From Pseudoalteromonas sp. A601 (GTDB taxonomy: Bacteria > Pseudomonadota > Gammaproteobacteria > Enterobacterales > Alteromonadaceae): a stretch of 64,000 nucleotides of DNA. The notes beneath the pieces were generated by a model, which worked only from the letters and a program-made list of their open reading frames with translations, was not told where the DNA came from and did not search any database. Both the position numbers and the translations under genes were made by a program. Positions 17,812 to 28,105 of this stretch are shown one piece after another. The stretch spans positions 248,001 to 312,000 of the forward strand of contig NZ_MXQF01000001.1 of the NCBI RefSeq assembly GCF_002165575.1, given 5' to 3'. Positions within the stretch are counted from its first letter, which is position 1; each line of letters starts with the position of its first letter.

Positions 17812-19230
17812 ATATTTTTTCATTTTTTCAACAAGGGTTGTACGTCTTACCCCTAGTATCTCAGCAGCGCGAGCAACCACGTAATCATAACGCTCTAGTG
17901 CTTGAGTAATAAGGCTTATTTCAAGCTCAGCTAAGTAGTCTTTTAATTCAATACCTTCATCAGGTAATAGCCCCGAATCAGATGAAGCTACTTCAATCTC
18001 AGGCTCTTCATAGTAATCACTAAAGCCCGTACTAAAAATATCATTAAACGCGTCACGTTCCATCAGCTCTTCAGGGTATTGAGGCTCGTAGGCATCAACT
18101 TCAATATAACGATACTTTGCAGGAAGATCTGGCACATCAACGACCTTCTCAGGAAACATAATCACCATGCGCTCGACTAGATTTGCAAGCTCACGAATAT
18201 TACCCGGCCATGCGTGTTCTTTAAGGCTTTCAATGGCACGCTCAGTAAATTTAGCTGTAGTACCACTTTGCTCATTTACACGGCGCATTAATTCTTTCAA
18301 CAAAAGCGGTATGTCATCAGCCCGCTGTGAAAGAGATGGGTTTTCGATAGGAAAGACATTTAAACGATAATATAAATCTTCACGAAATGAACCTTGCTCA
18401 ATCATATCTTCAAGGTTTCGGTGAGTCGCCGCAATAATACGCACATCAGCTTGTATCGCTTTCGTACCACCAACACGTTCGTAGCTGCGCTCTTGTAACA
18501 CGCGTAAAAGTTTTACCTGCATTTGCAGGGGCATATCGCCGATTTCATCTAAAAACAGCGTACCACCTTGAGCCAATTCAAAACGCCCTTTTCGAGCTGA
18601 AATGGCCCCTGTAAAAGCGCCTTTTTCATGCCCAAACAATTCACTTTCTAATAACTCACCGGGGATTGCACCGCAGTTTACTGGTACAAATGGCCCTGAA
18701 TTACGTTTAGATAATAAATGTACATTGCGAGCAACCACTTCTTTACCCGTGCCGGATTCACCTAATATAAGTACGTTTGCGTCAGTTTTAGCTACTTGCT
18801 CAATTAAAAAACGGACATCTTTAACTGCTTCTGTTTCACCAACTAACCCGTCAAACGACTTATGTGGCTTAGGGTGTTTATGATCGCTTGGCAACATGCG
18901 TTGATATTGCTGACAATCATGCAAAAGTTGAGTAGTAACGTCGTGGTTAAATGGCTCAGAAATCAAACCCACTACATTAGCAATGCTCAGTAGTGGTTTT
19001 AAGGTCTCGCCAATCAATAAAAAAGGAACTGCAGGATAGCGCTTAATTAAGCTCTCATGATCAAACTCTTGTAACGCTCCCAAGATAACCATGCATTCTT
19101 GTTTTTGATAGTTATTGCACTCTTGTTCGAAATTTTGCTCGTCAAGGCTTAAAACAGCTTCACCAATAAATGTCAGTGAAGCATGTAAACCAATCGCACG
19201 ATTATTATTATTATCTAGAATCAAGATCAT
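17794..19230 (-). CDS. flrA: Flagellar master regulator FlrA (FleQ)
   Basis: FlrA is the top regulator of the polar flagellar hierarchy. It activates sigma-54 promoters of early genes and in relatives responds to cyclic di-GMP. The 478-residue protein has an N-terminal FleQ-type domain (about 1-110) without the receiver phosphorylation site, an AAA+ domain with Walker A GESGTGKE at 157-164 and GAFTGA at 204-209, and a C-terminal Fis helix-turn-helix ([20 protein letters not shown]). It is transcribed alone, with a sigma-70-like promoter just upstream, matching the class I position of flrA in Vibrio. Confidence 0.96.
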   Translation of the reverse strand: MILILDNNNNRAIGLHASLTFIGEAVLSLDEQNFEQECNNYQKQECMVILGALQEFDHESLIKRYPAVPFLLIGETLKPLLSIANVVGLISEPFNHDVTTQLLHDCQQYQRMLPSDHKHPKPHKSFDGLVGETEAVKDVRFLIEQVAKTDANVLILGESGTGKEVVARNVHLLSKRNSGPFVPVNCGAIPGELLESELFGHEKGAFTGAISARKGRFELAQGGTLFLDEIGDMPLQMQVKLLRVLQERSYERVGGTKAIQADVRIIAATHRNLEDMIEQGSFREDLYYRLNVFPIENPSLSQRADDIPLLLKELMRRVNEQSGTTAKFTERAIESLKEHAWPGNIRELANLVERMVIMFPEKVVDVPDLPAKYRYIEVDAYEPQYPEELMERDAFNDIFSTGFSDYYEEPEIEVASSDSGLLPDEGIELKDYLAELEISLITQALERYDYVVARAAEILGVRRTTLVEKMKKYNLSRD

Positions 19231-19271
19231 TAGTCAGCGAACCACAGTTACAACAAGCTATTAGTATTTAA

Positions 19272-19299
19272 ATTGTAAGCGAGTTTGAGAGGGATGCAA
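19272..19299 (-). promoter_or_regulatory. Sigma-70-like promoter of flrA
   Basis: The minus strand has TTGCAT (-35) and TACAAT (-10) separated by 16 nt, ending about 41 nt before the flrA ATG. Housekeeping-sigma control fits the class I position of flrA. Assignment is by consensus only. Confidence 0.55.
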
Positions 19300-19310
19300 G
19301 CACTAAGCGA

Positions 19311-19340
19311 CAGTTTTTTGACATCATTGCCAAAAAACTG
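19311..19340. repeat. 10-bp perfect inverted repeat upstream of flrA
   Basis: The arms CAGTTTTTTG and CAAAAAACTG flank the 10-nt spacer ACATCATTGC, part of which can also pair. It lies after the stop of the metallo-beta-lactamase-fold gene and 11 nt upstream of the flrA -35. It could be the terminator of the former (no T-run follows) or an operator controlling flrA. Confidence 0.6.
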
Positions 19341-19379
19341 CCATTAGATTAACTTTAAGTAATACTTAAGAATTATCTG

Positions 19380-20654
19380 TTAACAAATCGAGAGAAAGTT
19401 TAAAAATGCTTGTGCTTTAGGACTATGGATATTTGGGGTTCTTCGTACATTACAAAAGCTTGCAACTTCAGCATTATTCCAATGATAAACACCGGTTAAA
19501 CAACCAAAAAAATGCCTGTAGTCTACATAATATTCACTTCTTGGTATTAAATTGTCAGAATGAGATAACAAGATTGCGGCACTTGATTTACGAGTATTAA
19601 TAACAAATTTTTCTCTTATTTTGTCATCAATCATAATATTAAAAACAAAATAATAATCTTCTAAATTTTCGGACTTTCTAAGCGCGTTAACAAGACTACT
19701 CTGAACAAGTTTTGAGAATTTTATCTTCTCATATGAGATACATATTTCACTTTCATAATCGAGTAACTCTTCTTGAAGTACTAACTTTCGCGCTTCATAA
19801 TCTTCTTTCGAATAACACTGCTTTCTCTCCTTTGATAGCTCACCAGTTTGTAAGTCTATCTCGCCCTCACCTTTATCAGCTAGAATAATAGCTTTAGGAT
19901 CAAATGCTTTTACTTCATATGCATCTGCAACCCCTCTAAAATCATTCAATTTAGCTAATTTACCACCTAACAAATATTTACCAGCAAATGGTAGATGATT
20001 TTTAGCAGGAAATAACTTTGTGTAATCTAGGTAACGTTTAAAGAATTGTTGCTTTTTCTGTTCTGCTTTAAATTCTAATTCAGGATCAGCAAAATCATAA
20101 TAGGTTTGTGGGTAAGGTCCAGCTCCAGTGTAGCCTAAAGCTAACAAATCTAATTCTGAGCAATGCCTTGAAATAATCGAATGTAATCTTGTTGTATGCT
20201 TAGCTGATTCTATACAGTCATTCAAGTTTAAAATATTTACACCATCACAACTTACAAATAAAGCAGAGTCTATATCTGAAGCAGAACCGTGTATATTTGG
20301 CACCACATATAAATGCGTATCTCCGTATAAGCCATACTCTATAGGGGTTACTTCAATCCCATCAGCCCTTGCTTTATATAAGAGATAATTATTTTCAAAA
20401 ACAGGTATTATCACTGGTTTTTTGCCATATTTATCAAATAGTTTATGCAAAAAAATCGGATCATAATGATCTGGGTGAATATGTGAAATATAAATAACAT
20501 CCGGTTCCTTTATAATCTCAAGTGGATTATCTATCAAAGGAAACTGATGCCAAGCTCCATCATATGCTCCAGGTGTAAACCAAGGATCTGTTAGTATCCT
20601 AATATCTTTTGTCTCGATTTCTATACAAGCACTATAAATATAACGAACCTTCAT
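19380..20654 (-). CDS. Metallo-beta-lactamase-fold metallohydrolase of unknown substrate
   Basis: The N-terminal ~200 residues form a metallo-beta-lactamase fold. The metal-binding motif HxHxDH is visible as SHIHPDHYDP (about residue 57-66), with a later metal-ligand Asp candidate in LNLNDCI. The C-terminal ~200 residues resemble no domain I can name, ending in YHWNNAEVASFCNVRRTPNI. The 424-residue length recalls UlaG/CMAH-type MBL proteins found in surface-glycan clusters. GGAAGAAGTCTTT precedes the ATG. It lies 47 nt after the short flagellin and is probably cotranscribed with it, next to pseB. A role in flagellin glycan maturation is possible but unproven. Confidence 0.75.
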   Translation of the reverse strand: MKVRYIYSACIEIETKDIRILTDPWFTPGAYDGAWHQFPLIDNPLEIIKEPDVIYISHIHPDHYDPIFLHKLFDKYGKKPVIIPVFENNYLLYKARADGIEVTPIEYGLYGDTHLYVVPNIHGSASDIDSALFVSCDGVNILNLNDCIESAKHTTRLHSIISRHCSELDLLALGYTGAGPYPQTYYDFADPELEFKAEQKKQQFFKRYLDYTKLFPAKNHLPFAGKYLLGGKLAKLNDFRGVADAYEVKAFDPKAIILADKGEGEIDLQTGELSKERKQCYSKEDYEARKLVLQEELLDYESEICISYEKIKFSKLVQSSLVNALRKSENLEDYYFVFNIMIDDKIREKFVINTRKSSAAILLSHSDNLIPRSEYYVDYRHFFGCLTGVYHWNNAEVASFCNVRRTPNIHSPKAQAFLNFLSIC

Positions 20655-20701
20655 AAAGACTTCTTCCTGCTTTAATAACTAAGAAAGAAGTCTACATGAT
20701 A

Positions 20702-21487
20702 TTATAATAAACCTAAAATTGACTCAGCAGATTGATTTGCTTGACCGCGCAGTGCAATAGATGCTTGAGACAAAATATCATTAGAGGCTTGCTGAGATAT
20801 TGCCTGTGCATAATCAGTATCTTCAATACGGCTTTGGCTCGCTGCAATATTTTCTTTCTGAGTACCCAGCCCCTTAATAGTACTCGCTAAAGTATTTTGA
20901 AAAGCCCCTAGCTCTGCACGTTGGGCGTTAATTTCTTCCGCTGCTTGGTTGCTAATATCAATTGCGGCTTGTGCCCCCGCTTGCGTAGAGATATTAATAG
21001 TTGAGATTACTGATGCAAAACTACCATCTGAAGGCGTGGTTGTTTGTGTGGTATTGGCATCAGGCCCTACTTGAAACGACACCGGCTGACCATCAAATAA
21101 AGGCTTACCGCCAAAAGACGCGTTTTCAAACGTCTCTGTGATTTGACTTTGTAGCTGAACTACCTCTTCTTGCAATGCTGCACGGTCACTATCATTAAGG
21201 GCTCCGTTGCCCGCTTGAATAGAAAGCTCACGGATACGTGATACCGCATCATTGACACCGGACAAACTTGAATCAGTGACTTGAGAGTATGAAATACCAT
21301 CGTAAGCATTTCGTACAGCTTGGCCATAACCATCTTGTTGTGAGGTTAAACGGTCTATAATTTGCAAAGCTGCGGCATCATCCGCCGCAGAATTAACTTT
21401 TTTACCTGTCGCAAGTTGCTCAGCAAGCTTATTGGACGTTTGTTGATTTTGACTAAGTAAACTAGTGTTTGGTGATTGAATTTTCAT
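20702..21487 (-). CDS. Short divergent flagellin
   Basis: This 261-residue flagellin has the conserved N-terminal D0/D1 coiled coil ([20 protein letters not shown]) and C-terminal D0 (DTDYAQAISQQASNDILSQA), but its centre is reduced to ~60 residues. It begins MKIQSPNTSLLSQNQQTSNK instead of the MALYVNTNV of the three tandem flagellins and ends SAESILGLL, so it belongs to a separate lineage. The start is ATG 21487, because GGAGG stands 5 nt upstream; an in-frame upstream codon at 21502 would place that Shine-Dalgarno inside the gene. It is far from the other flagellins and beside the pse genes. It could be a minor filament, a hook-proximal segment or a lateral-type flagellin. Confidence 0.92.
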   Translation of the reverse strand: MKIQSPNTSLLSQNQQTSNKLAEQLATGKKVNSAADDAAALQIIDRLTSQQDGYGQAVRNAYDGISYSQVTDSSLSGVNDAVSRIRELSIQAGNGALNDSDRAALQEEVVQLQSQITETFENASFGGKPLFDGQPVSFQVGPDANTTQTTTPSDGSFASVISTINISTQAGAQAAIDISNQAAEEINAQRAELGAFQNTLASTIKGLGTQKENIAASQSRIEDTDYAQAISQQASNDILSQASIALRGQANQSAESILGLL

Positions 21488-21572
21488 GGCAGCCTCCGAC
21501 AAACTGATCGTATAAATTATAGCTTAATTTGCCAATTTTTACACTTTGTACCATGTTTAAGCTAAATAAACT

Positions 21573-21587
21573 TGGCATCGAGCTTGC
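21573..21587 (+). promoter_or_regulatory. Sigma-54-type promoter of pseBC
   Basis: The plus strand reads TGGCAT-CGAGC-TTGC, with GG and GC 10 nt apart, about 75-100 nt before the possible pseB starts. It indicates that pseudaminic-acid synthesis is switched on with the flagellar sigma-54 genes. Confidence 0.78.
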
Positions 21588-21618
21588 TAACATACTTAAT
21601 AAGTATGTAAAGTATTGA

Positions 21619-22698
<1,080 letters not shown>

Positions 22699-22706
22699 AT
22701 ACTGCT

Positions 22707-23909
22707 ATGAAAAATAAAGTAATTCCTTACGGTAAGCAAAGTATTTCACAAGATGATATAGATGCCGTTGTTAATGTATTAAAGTCTGACTGGCTTACAC
22801 AAGGCCCTAAAGTACCCGCTTTTGAGCACGCAACTGCTAATTACTGTGGTGCAAAATTTGCCTGTGCAACCAATAGCGCTACATCAGCATTGCATATTGC
22901 TTGCTTAGCGTTAGGCGTTGGCGAGGGTGACACCGTTTGGACATCCCCAATTTCATTTGTTGCCTCTGCTAATTGTGCTTTGTATTGTGGGGCAAAAGTA
23001 GATTTTGTCGATATAGACCTCGAAACAGGGAATATGTCTCCATTGGCTTTGGAGCAGAAATTATTCGAAGCAGAAAAAACAAACTCTTTACCGAAAGTTG
23101 TAATTCCTGTTCACCTTGCGGGTCAATCATGTGATATGCAGGCCATTGCAAATCTAGCCAAAAAGTACAACTTCAAAATAATTGAAGACGCATCTCATGC
23201 TATTGGTGCTAAATATCACAATAAACCTGTTGGCTGTTGCGACTACTCAGATATCACTGTATTTAGCTTTCACCCAGTTAAAATTATTACCTCAGCTGAA
23301 GGTGGTATGGCAGTATCCAACAGCGAAGAAATCGATAACAAGTTGAAGCGCTTGCGCAGTCATGGAATTACTAATAATCCTGATGAAATGACAGAACCAA
23401 GCCACGGACCTTGGTATTATCAACAAATTGAACTTGGCTTTAATTATCGAATGACAGAATTACAAGCCGCACTTGGGTTAAGCCAGCTAAATCAACTCGA
23501 CAACTTTGTTAAGGTACGAAATCTAATTGCAAAACAATTCGATGTATTTTTTACTGAGCAAAGCATGCAATCGCTGTTAGTCACTGAAGAATGTTACAGT
23601 AGTTATCATTTGTATATTTTGCGCTTAGAGTTTAGCAATCAAGCGCTGCAAGCTATGATGATCAAACAACTTAGAGCTCAGGGCATACAAGCTCATTTGC
23701 ACTATATTCCAATCTTTTTGCAGCCTTTCTATCAAGAGCTGGGCTTTGCTAAATCAACCTTCCCAAATGCGATGAAATACTATTCTCAAGCTATTACTAT
23801 ACCTTTACACCCTGCACTTACAGAGCAAGAAATTGGCACGGTTAAAAGTACAGTTAAGAGTCTTTATCAACAACTTAGTTCTTCGAGTAAATCCACACCA
23901 TCCCAATAA
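22707..23909 (+). CDS. pseC: UDP-4-amino-4,6-dideoxy-AltNAc transaminase PseC
   Basis: PseC is a PLP-dependent DegT/DnrJ-family aminotransferase. It adds the 4-amino group to the PseB product using glutamate. The 400-residue protein starts NKVIPYGKQSISQDDIDAVV, as family members do. The PLP-binding lysine lies in SFHPVKIITSAEGG, and the dimer-contributed pattern NYRMTELQAALG is present. It is cotranscribed with pseB. Its last 43 nt overlap, on the opposite strand, the last 43 nt of the LuxC-like gene. Confidence 0.96.
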   Translation: MKNKVIPYGKQSISQDDIDAVVNVLKSDWLTQGPKVPAFEHATANYCGAKFACATNSATSALHIACLALGVGEGDTVWTSPISFVASANCALYCGAKVDFVDIDLETGNMSPLALEQKLFEAEKTNSLPKVVIPVHLAGQSCDMQAIANLAKKYNFKIIEDASHAIGAKYHNKPVGCCDYSDITVFSFHPVKIITSAEGGMAVSNSEEIDNKLKRLRSHGITNNPDEMTEPSHGPWYYQQIELGFNYRMTELQAALGLSQLNQLDNFVKVRNLIAKQFDVFFTEQSMQSLLVTEECYSSYHLYILRLEFSNQALQAMMIKQLRAQGIQAHLHYIPIFLQPFYQELGFAKSTFPNAMKYYSQAITIPLHPALTEQEIGTVKSTVKSLYQQLSSSSKSTPSQ

Positions 23910-25000
23910 TGATCAAATGTGAGCGCTTGCCCTAAAGCAATCGTTCTGATTGCAGCTGTGGCAAGTTGATTTTGCTCACTGGCGTTTAATCCAAAACAAC
24001 TAATAGTTTGTAATTTATCCGTTTTATTTAATTCTAAACGCTGCAGTTGATAAGACAAAATCAAACCATCACCTTGGTGATGTAATAGCATATCTGGTAA
24101 AAATGTCAGTAATTCACAACGCATAAATTCAGAGTATTTATCAATAGCTTGTATATTAATATTCGCAAGTAGAATTAACTGCTGTAAATGATATAAACGA
24201 TTGGCTTTTGCGGTTTGGCTAAACTGTGATTCATCTTTACTAAGAGCTAAGCGAAGTGCCTGCCAAAATAACTGCTGTAACTCTAAGGATGTCTGATACC
24301 ACAAGATAGCTTTAGGTGAAGAACAAGCTTGTTGAGAGAAAGCATTAAAGTCACGAATAAAACGTGTCACAGCAAGGTCAACATCGAGATTTGTCGAAAG
24401 ACGAATGACAGCTAACGAGTATCGATCAGGGAAGCATACTTGGTGTTGAACATTGGCTTGTTGATTGATTTTTTCTATTGCATCATCGCCACCCCAGATG
24501 ATCCGCATATCGCAATGCTCACTAAAATGCTCAGTGATATCCTGCGCATTACTTGGATAAGATACAATGGCACACAATGAGTTTAATACCGAGTATGGAT
24601 GCAAGGATAAAAATTCATTCAGTAAAGCTATCAACTGATAAGTTTGCTCGCCACTGCGATCACTGATCCTCACAATATTACAGTTACCGCAGAGCATACT
24701 CAGTAGTAAACTATAAAAATACACTGTATCTACATTAGCCGGAGTAATATGAAACACCAATCCTCTTGGCTGACTATGATTTAGCGCCATGTAGTGTTTT
24801 TTCATAGCAAGTATATTTGCCTTTCGACACCAAAACCCCAGTGCTGATATTGCATTCGATTGCTGCTTTTTCAACAAGAACTGTGAGAAAGCAGCAATAT
24901 CAGCAACAGTATCATCTTGAAACGGCGCTGCCTGCGGTGATAACTGCGTAAAATTCCCCTGCAATTGCTGTAATGAGGTATGTTTAAATAAAGGTGTCAC
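23867..25000 (-). CDS. LuxC-like acyl-CoA reductase
   Basis: This 377-residue protein resembles acyl-CoA reductases of the LuxC family, which reduce an acyl group, held as a thioester on an active-site Cys, to an aldehyde with NADPH. Visible family features are the nucleotide-binding region (GLVFHITPANVDTVYFYSLL), SDRSGEQTY, and the candidate nucleophile Cys in FNAFSQQACSSPKAIL. It is shorter than bioluminescence LuxC (~480). The start is GTG (24998-25000) after AGGGGC and overlaps the LuxE-like gene by 17 nt. It is the last gene of the pseG operon. No luciferase genes are nearby, so light production is not its role; making an unusual N-acyl or alkyl substituent for the flagellin sugar is an inference. 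Confidence 0.82.
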   Translation of the reverse strand: MTPLFKHTSLQQLQGNFTQLSPQAAPFQDDTVADIAAFSQFLLKKQQSNAISALGFWCRKANILAMKKHYMALNHSQPRGLVFHITPANVDTVYFYSLLLSMLCGNCNIVRISDRSGEQTYQLIALLNEFLSLHPYSVLNSLCAIVSYPSNAQDITEHFSEHCDMRIIWGGDDAIEKINQQANVQHQVCFPDRYSLAVIRLSTNLDVDLAVTRFIRDFNAFSQQACSSPKAILWYQTSLELQQLFWQALRLALSKDESQFSQTAKANRLYHLQQLILLANINIQAIDKYSEFMRCELLTFLPDMLLHHQGDGLILSYQLQRLELNKTDKLQTISCFGLNASEQNQLATAAIRTIALGQALTFDHYWDGVDLLEELSC

Positions 25001-26027
25001 TACAGCCCCTAACTTGTGATTTAGCTAACCGCCCTTGTACCGTAAAGTATTTACCCAGTCGGCCGCATTGGCAATTATCTTCACCATGCAAAGTGCCTAA
25101 ATCCTCGGTTAATAAACGGTGTCCTGGGTAGCTTTTAGCAAGCACTGACTCAACTTGGATCACCCCTTGCGTATTAGTAGGTAAAGGCTGCTGTGTAGCA
25201 GCATCAACAATACTAATATCAGACCAAGCTGGTGTATGTAAAAAACCATGCTCACATTCAATGTAAATTGTGCCCGTCTGTTCTACCATGCCATAGTAAT
25301 CATGCACATTAATAGCACCTAGTTGCTCAGCTACGGCTTGTTTAAATGCCTTATTGCTCACTGCGTGTTGTTGCATTTTTTTCCAGCCACCACCATGCAA
25401 TAAGACCCCTTTTTCAAATTTCATGTTTTTATCGCATTTAGTCAATGCCTGAATAAATTGCTGCCAAACAATAAAAGTAAAACCAAACATAAACACTGGC
25501 GTTGCCCTGTACTTTTCAAAAAAAGCATCAATGACAGGCATGTTTAAAGTCATATCATCATTTAGGGCAAAATGCGGATCACGACCAAAAAACAACATGC
25601 CTTGTATGCCTGCTGCACGTGCTGACATTGTTGTTTTTTTTCGTATCGTCTGTTTCGCATCAATAATCAACATAGGTAAACGTTGTTTACCTAACCAATG
25701 CTGCAATGTTTTTGTCAAAATTTTACTTTGTAACTGCGCAGTCTGTGCATCTAATGATATCTTAGATACCGCGCCGCTGGTACCCGACGAAGTTAACAAA
25801 CGATGTTGTTGATCTGCATTTATGCTGGATAATAAAAATTGCTTAAATAATGGTACAGCTAATGGCATTGTGTCTGCAAATGATTGCTGCAAACGCTGAT
25901 AAGGCGCACAATGTTTCTTATGATGACTATCTAAAAAGGTAAGTTGGCTATGTAAAAAAGATTGCTTTTCATTATTCGCTAAACCATATACGGGTAATTC
26001 TAGTAACTGTTCATCAGTTAAGTGCAT
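24984..26027 (-). CDS. LuxE-like acyl-protein synthetase
   Basis: LuxE-family enzymes activate a carboxylic acid as acyl-AMP and pass it to a partner such as LuxC. The 347-residue product has the Thr/Ser/Gly-rich adenylation loop (LLTSSGTSGAVSKISLDAQT), a central VHDYYGMVEQTGTIYIECEH block and a cysteine pair in GEDNCQCGRLGKYF. It overlaps the acyl-ligase gene by 14 nt and the LuxC-like gene by 17 nt, so all three should be made together. The natural acyl group is unknown. Confidence 0.82.
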   Translation of the reverse strand: MHLTDEQLLELPVYGLANNEKQSFLHSQLTFLDSHHKKHCAPYQRLQQSFADTMPLAVPLFKQFLLSSINADQQHRLLTSSGTSGAVSKISLDAQTAQLQSKILTKTLQHWLGKQRLPMLIIDAKQTIRKKTTMSARAAGIQGMLFFGRDPHFALNDDMTLNMPVIDAFFEKYRATPVFMFGFTFIVWQQFIQALTKCDKNMKFEKGVLLHGGGWKKMQQHAVSNKAFKQAVAEQLGAINVHDYYGMVEQTGTIYIECEHGFLHTPAWSDISIVDAATQQPLPTNTQGVIQVESVLAKSYPGHRLLTEDLGTLHGEDNCQCGRLGKYFTVQGRLAKSQVRGCSDTFI

Positions 26028-27357
26028 GATAGTCTACCTTGCCGTTGCTAAGCCTAGGGATAGTTTGCAAGTAAATGACACTAATTAAACGACTGTGACA
26101 TTTGAGCTTGTCGGCGAGCATTTTTTTTACATCAACATCCGTGCGTTCAGTGACATATACATTAAACGCATCTTCACTTCCTGTACAAATAACTTCTGAT
26201 GCAAGCTCTGTGCTGATCCAGGCTTGTACTTCATCAAGATTAATACGCTTACCCGTAAGTTTACAAATACGTTTAGAGCGCCCTACTATTTGATAAAAAC
26301 CATTCTCTAGACGCTGTGCAATATCACCTGTTTTTAAGGGTAAATTTTGCGTGAATGTATTCAGTTCAGCCACAGAGGTGGCATAACCCCCAAATACGTT
26401 ATCGCCAACCACACACAACTCTCCAGGCGTATTACAGGCAGTAATTTCTTGCTCAACTCCATCAATGAGAGACAACTTTGTATTGGGAATAGCTTGACCT
26501 ATTACCCCTGTATTTTCAGTAAAATTCTCGGCGGGCAAATAAGCAATTCGTGCAGTGGCTTCTGTTTGTCCATACATAGTATAAAACTCGACATCAGTAG
26601 CCTCTGTGAAATTAGCAAGGGTTTGCCACTGTTTCTCAAGCAGCTTTCCACCAGCTTGCGCCATGTAGCGAATTTGCTGTAAAGGTAGTTTGTCTAAACC
26701 CAGTCGCACCAACAACTGAAAACTAAATGGCACACCGTAAAAGCTATTTACTTTAAATTTTTGGAACTGCTGCCAAAAGCTTGCTGACATTGGGCTCTCA
26801 TTTTGTATAACTATCGAGGCGCCACACGCCAAGTGACTGTGCAAAATAGACAACCCGAATGAATATGAAAGCGGCAAAAATGTCATTGTTACATCGCTAC
26901 TTTTTATCGGTAAAAACTCACAGATTGAAGCACAATTAGCCGCAATATTTGCTTTACTTAACTTCACCAGCTTTGGCGAACCAGTTGAACCGCTGGTAGA
27001 TAAAAGCACACTGAGTTCAGCTGCAAGTTTATGTTTTATCTTGCTAAATGGCTGAATAGTTTGCTCTATAATTATAGAGTTAACTTGATAATGTTCGTAT
27101 AAAACGTGTTTTTCGGTGTCACTTAATGATGGGTCAATTAAAAGGATAGCATGTTGCGTTCTTAATAATGCTAAATAATAAACTATAAAATTAAGTGAAG
27201 AATTTGCAACAAGAGCGATTAATTCGCGCTCAATTGGTAATACACTTTGGACACTGCTTACTTGCTGTTCAAGTTCTATGTAATCAATTGACTGAGTACC
27301 ATAAAAAAGCCGTCCTTGAGAATTTTTTGCTGTTAGTTGCCAGAACATTCCAGCCAT
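26014..27357 (-). CDS. AMP-dependent acyl ligase (acyl-CoA/acyl-ACP synthetase family)
   Basis: A member of the ANL adenylating superfamily. Its 447 residues include the P-loop-like motif LLSTSGSTGSPKLVKLS, the FYTMYGQTEATARI motif, and the hinge/C-terminal block GDIAQRLENGFYQIVGRSKR. It would activate a carboxylate and load it on CoA or, more likely here, on the ACP encoded two genes upstream in the operon. It starts 1 nt after the SDR gene stop. A second Met three codons in is an alternative start. Confidence 0.85.
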   Translation of the reverse strand: MAGMFWQLTAKNSQGRLFYGTQSIDYIELEQQVSSVQSVLPIERELIALVANSSLNFIVYYLALLRTQHAILLIDPSLSDTEKHVLYEHYQVNSIIIEQTIQPFSKIKHKLAAELSVLLSTSGSTGSPKLVKLSKANIAANCASICEFLPIKSSDVTMTFLPLSYSFGLSILHSHLACGASIVIQNESPMSASFWQQFQKFKVNSFYGVPFSFQLLVRLGLDKLPLQQIRYMAQAGGKLLEKQWQTLANFTEATDVEFYTMYGQTEATARIAYLPAENFTENTGVIGQAIPNTKLSLIDGVEQEITACNTPGELCVVGDNVFGGYATSVAELNTFTQNLPLKTGDIAQRLENGFYQIVGRSKRICKLTGKRINLDEVQAWISTELASEVICTGSEDAFNVYVTERTDVDVKKMLADKLKCHSRLISVIYLQTIPRLSNGKVDYHALN

Positions 27358-27358
27358 A

Positions 27359-28105
27359 TTACAACCTTAATCCGCCATCAACCGCAATTGTTTGACCCGT
27401 AATATAAGCCGCTTGACTGCTTAACAAAAATGCCGCTACATTAGCGATATCTTCACCTTGTCCTAAACGTTTAAGTGCGGTTCGTTGACTGAGTTGCTGT
27501 TTCTTTGCATCATCAAAATGAGCGGTTAACGGTGTTGCTATAACCCCTGGAGCTAAAGCATTTACACGAATATTATAACTTCCTAGTTCCTGCGCCAAAC
27601 TTGTCACTAACCCTTTAATAGCGGCTTTCATACTTGCATAGACAACTTGACCGCTACTACCTTGCTCTGCAACAACTGAACTAACTAACACGATACTACC
27701 GCACTTTTTACGAAGCATCAGTTTACTAGCGCCTTGACAAAGTAATAGAGCTGCTTTTAAATGTATTTGATATTGTTGATCAATCTGCACATCACGGCTC
27801 ATCATCAAGGGAGCTTCAAGCATGTCACCAGCGCAATGCACGACCCCTTCAATATTAATTTTCTGCTGAGAAATAGAGCTAAAAAGTTGTTTTATATCTG
27901 CACTATCGCCTAAATCAGTAATCTCTGTGAGTATATTTGCCATGGAATGACTTAATAGTAATTGCTCGCGCGCCATGTTTAGCTTTTCAGCATTTCGAGC
28001 AACCAGAATTACAGCTTTATGTTGCGCCACAAGATTGTTTGCAATGGCAAACCCTATGCCACTGTTAGCACCTGTGATCAACGTGTAAGTAGCGCTCTTA
28101 TTCAA
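27359..28105 (-). CDS. SDR-family oxidoreductase (FabG-like)
   Basis: A short-chain dehydrogenase/reductase of 248 residues with the cofactor loop TGANSGIGFAIANN, catalytic Ser in IVLVSSVVAEQGSSGQ, YASMK as the YxxxK motif, and the C-terminal block ITGQTIAVDGGLRL typical of 3-oxoacyl-ACP reductases. The start is a TTG (28103-28105) with GGAG six nt upstream, and it overlaps the acp stop by 8 nt. With the adjacent ACP it probably reduces a 3-oxoacyl-ACP to 3-hydroxyacyl-ACP, which would suit a hydroxyacyl substituent on the sugar; this is inference. Confidence 0.85.
   Translation of the reverse strand: MNKSATYTLITGANSGIGFAIANNLVAQHKAVILVARNAEKLNMAREQLLLSHSMANILTEITDLGDSADIKQLFSSISQQKINIEGVVHCAGDMLEAPLMMSRDVQIDQQYQIHLKAALLLCQGASKLMLRKKCGSIVLVSSVVAEQGSSGQVVYASMKAAIKGLVTSLAQELGSYNIRVNALAPGVIATPLTAHFDDAKKQQLSQRTALKRLGQGEDIANVAAFLLSSQAAYITGQTIAVDGGLRL

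Noticed and set aside
21488..21560. Sigma-28 or sigma-70 promoter for the short flagellin (a TATAAT-like box with a poor -35)
   Set aside because: The -35 matches and spacing are too weak for either consensus, so I did not annotate a promoter.
23867..26027. luxC/luxE-like genes as part of a bioluminescence operon
   Set aside because: No luxA, luxB or luxD is present and the genes are embedded in a pseudaminic acid operon, so another use of the chemistry is far more likely.
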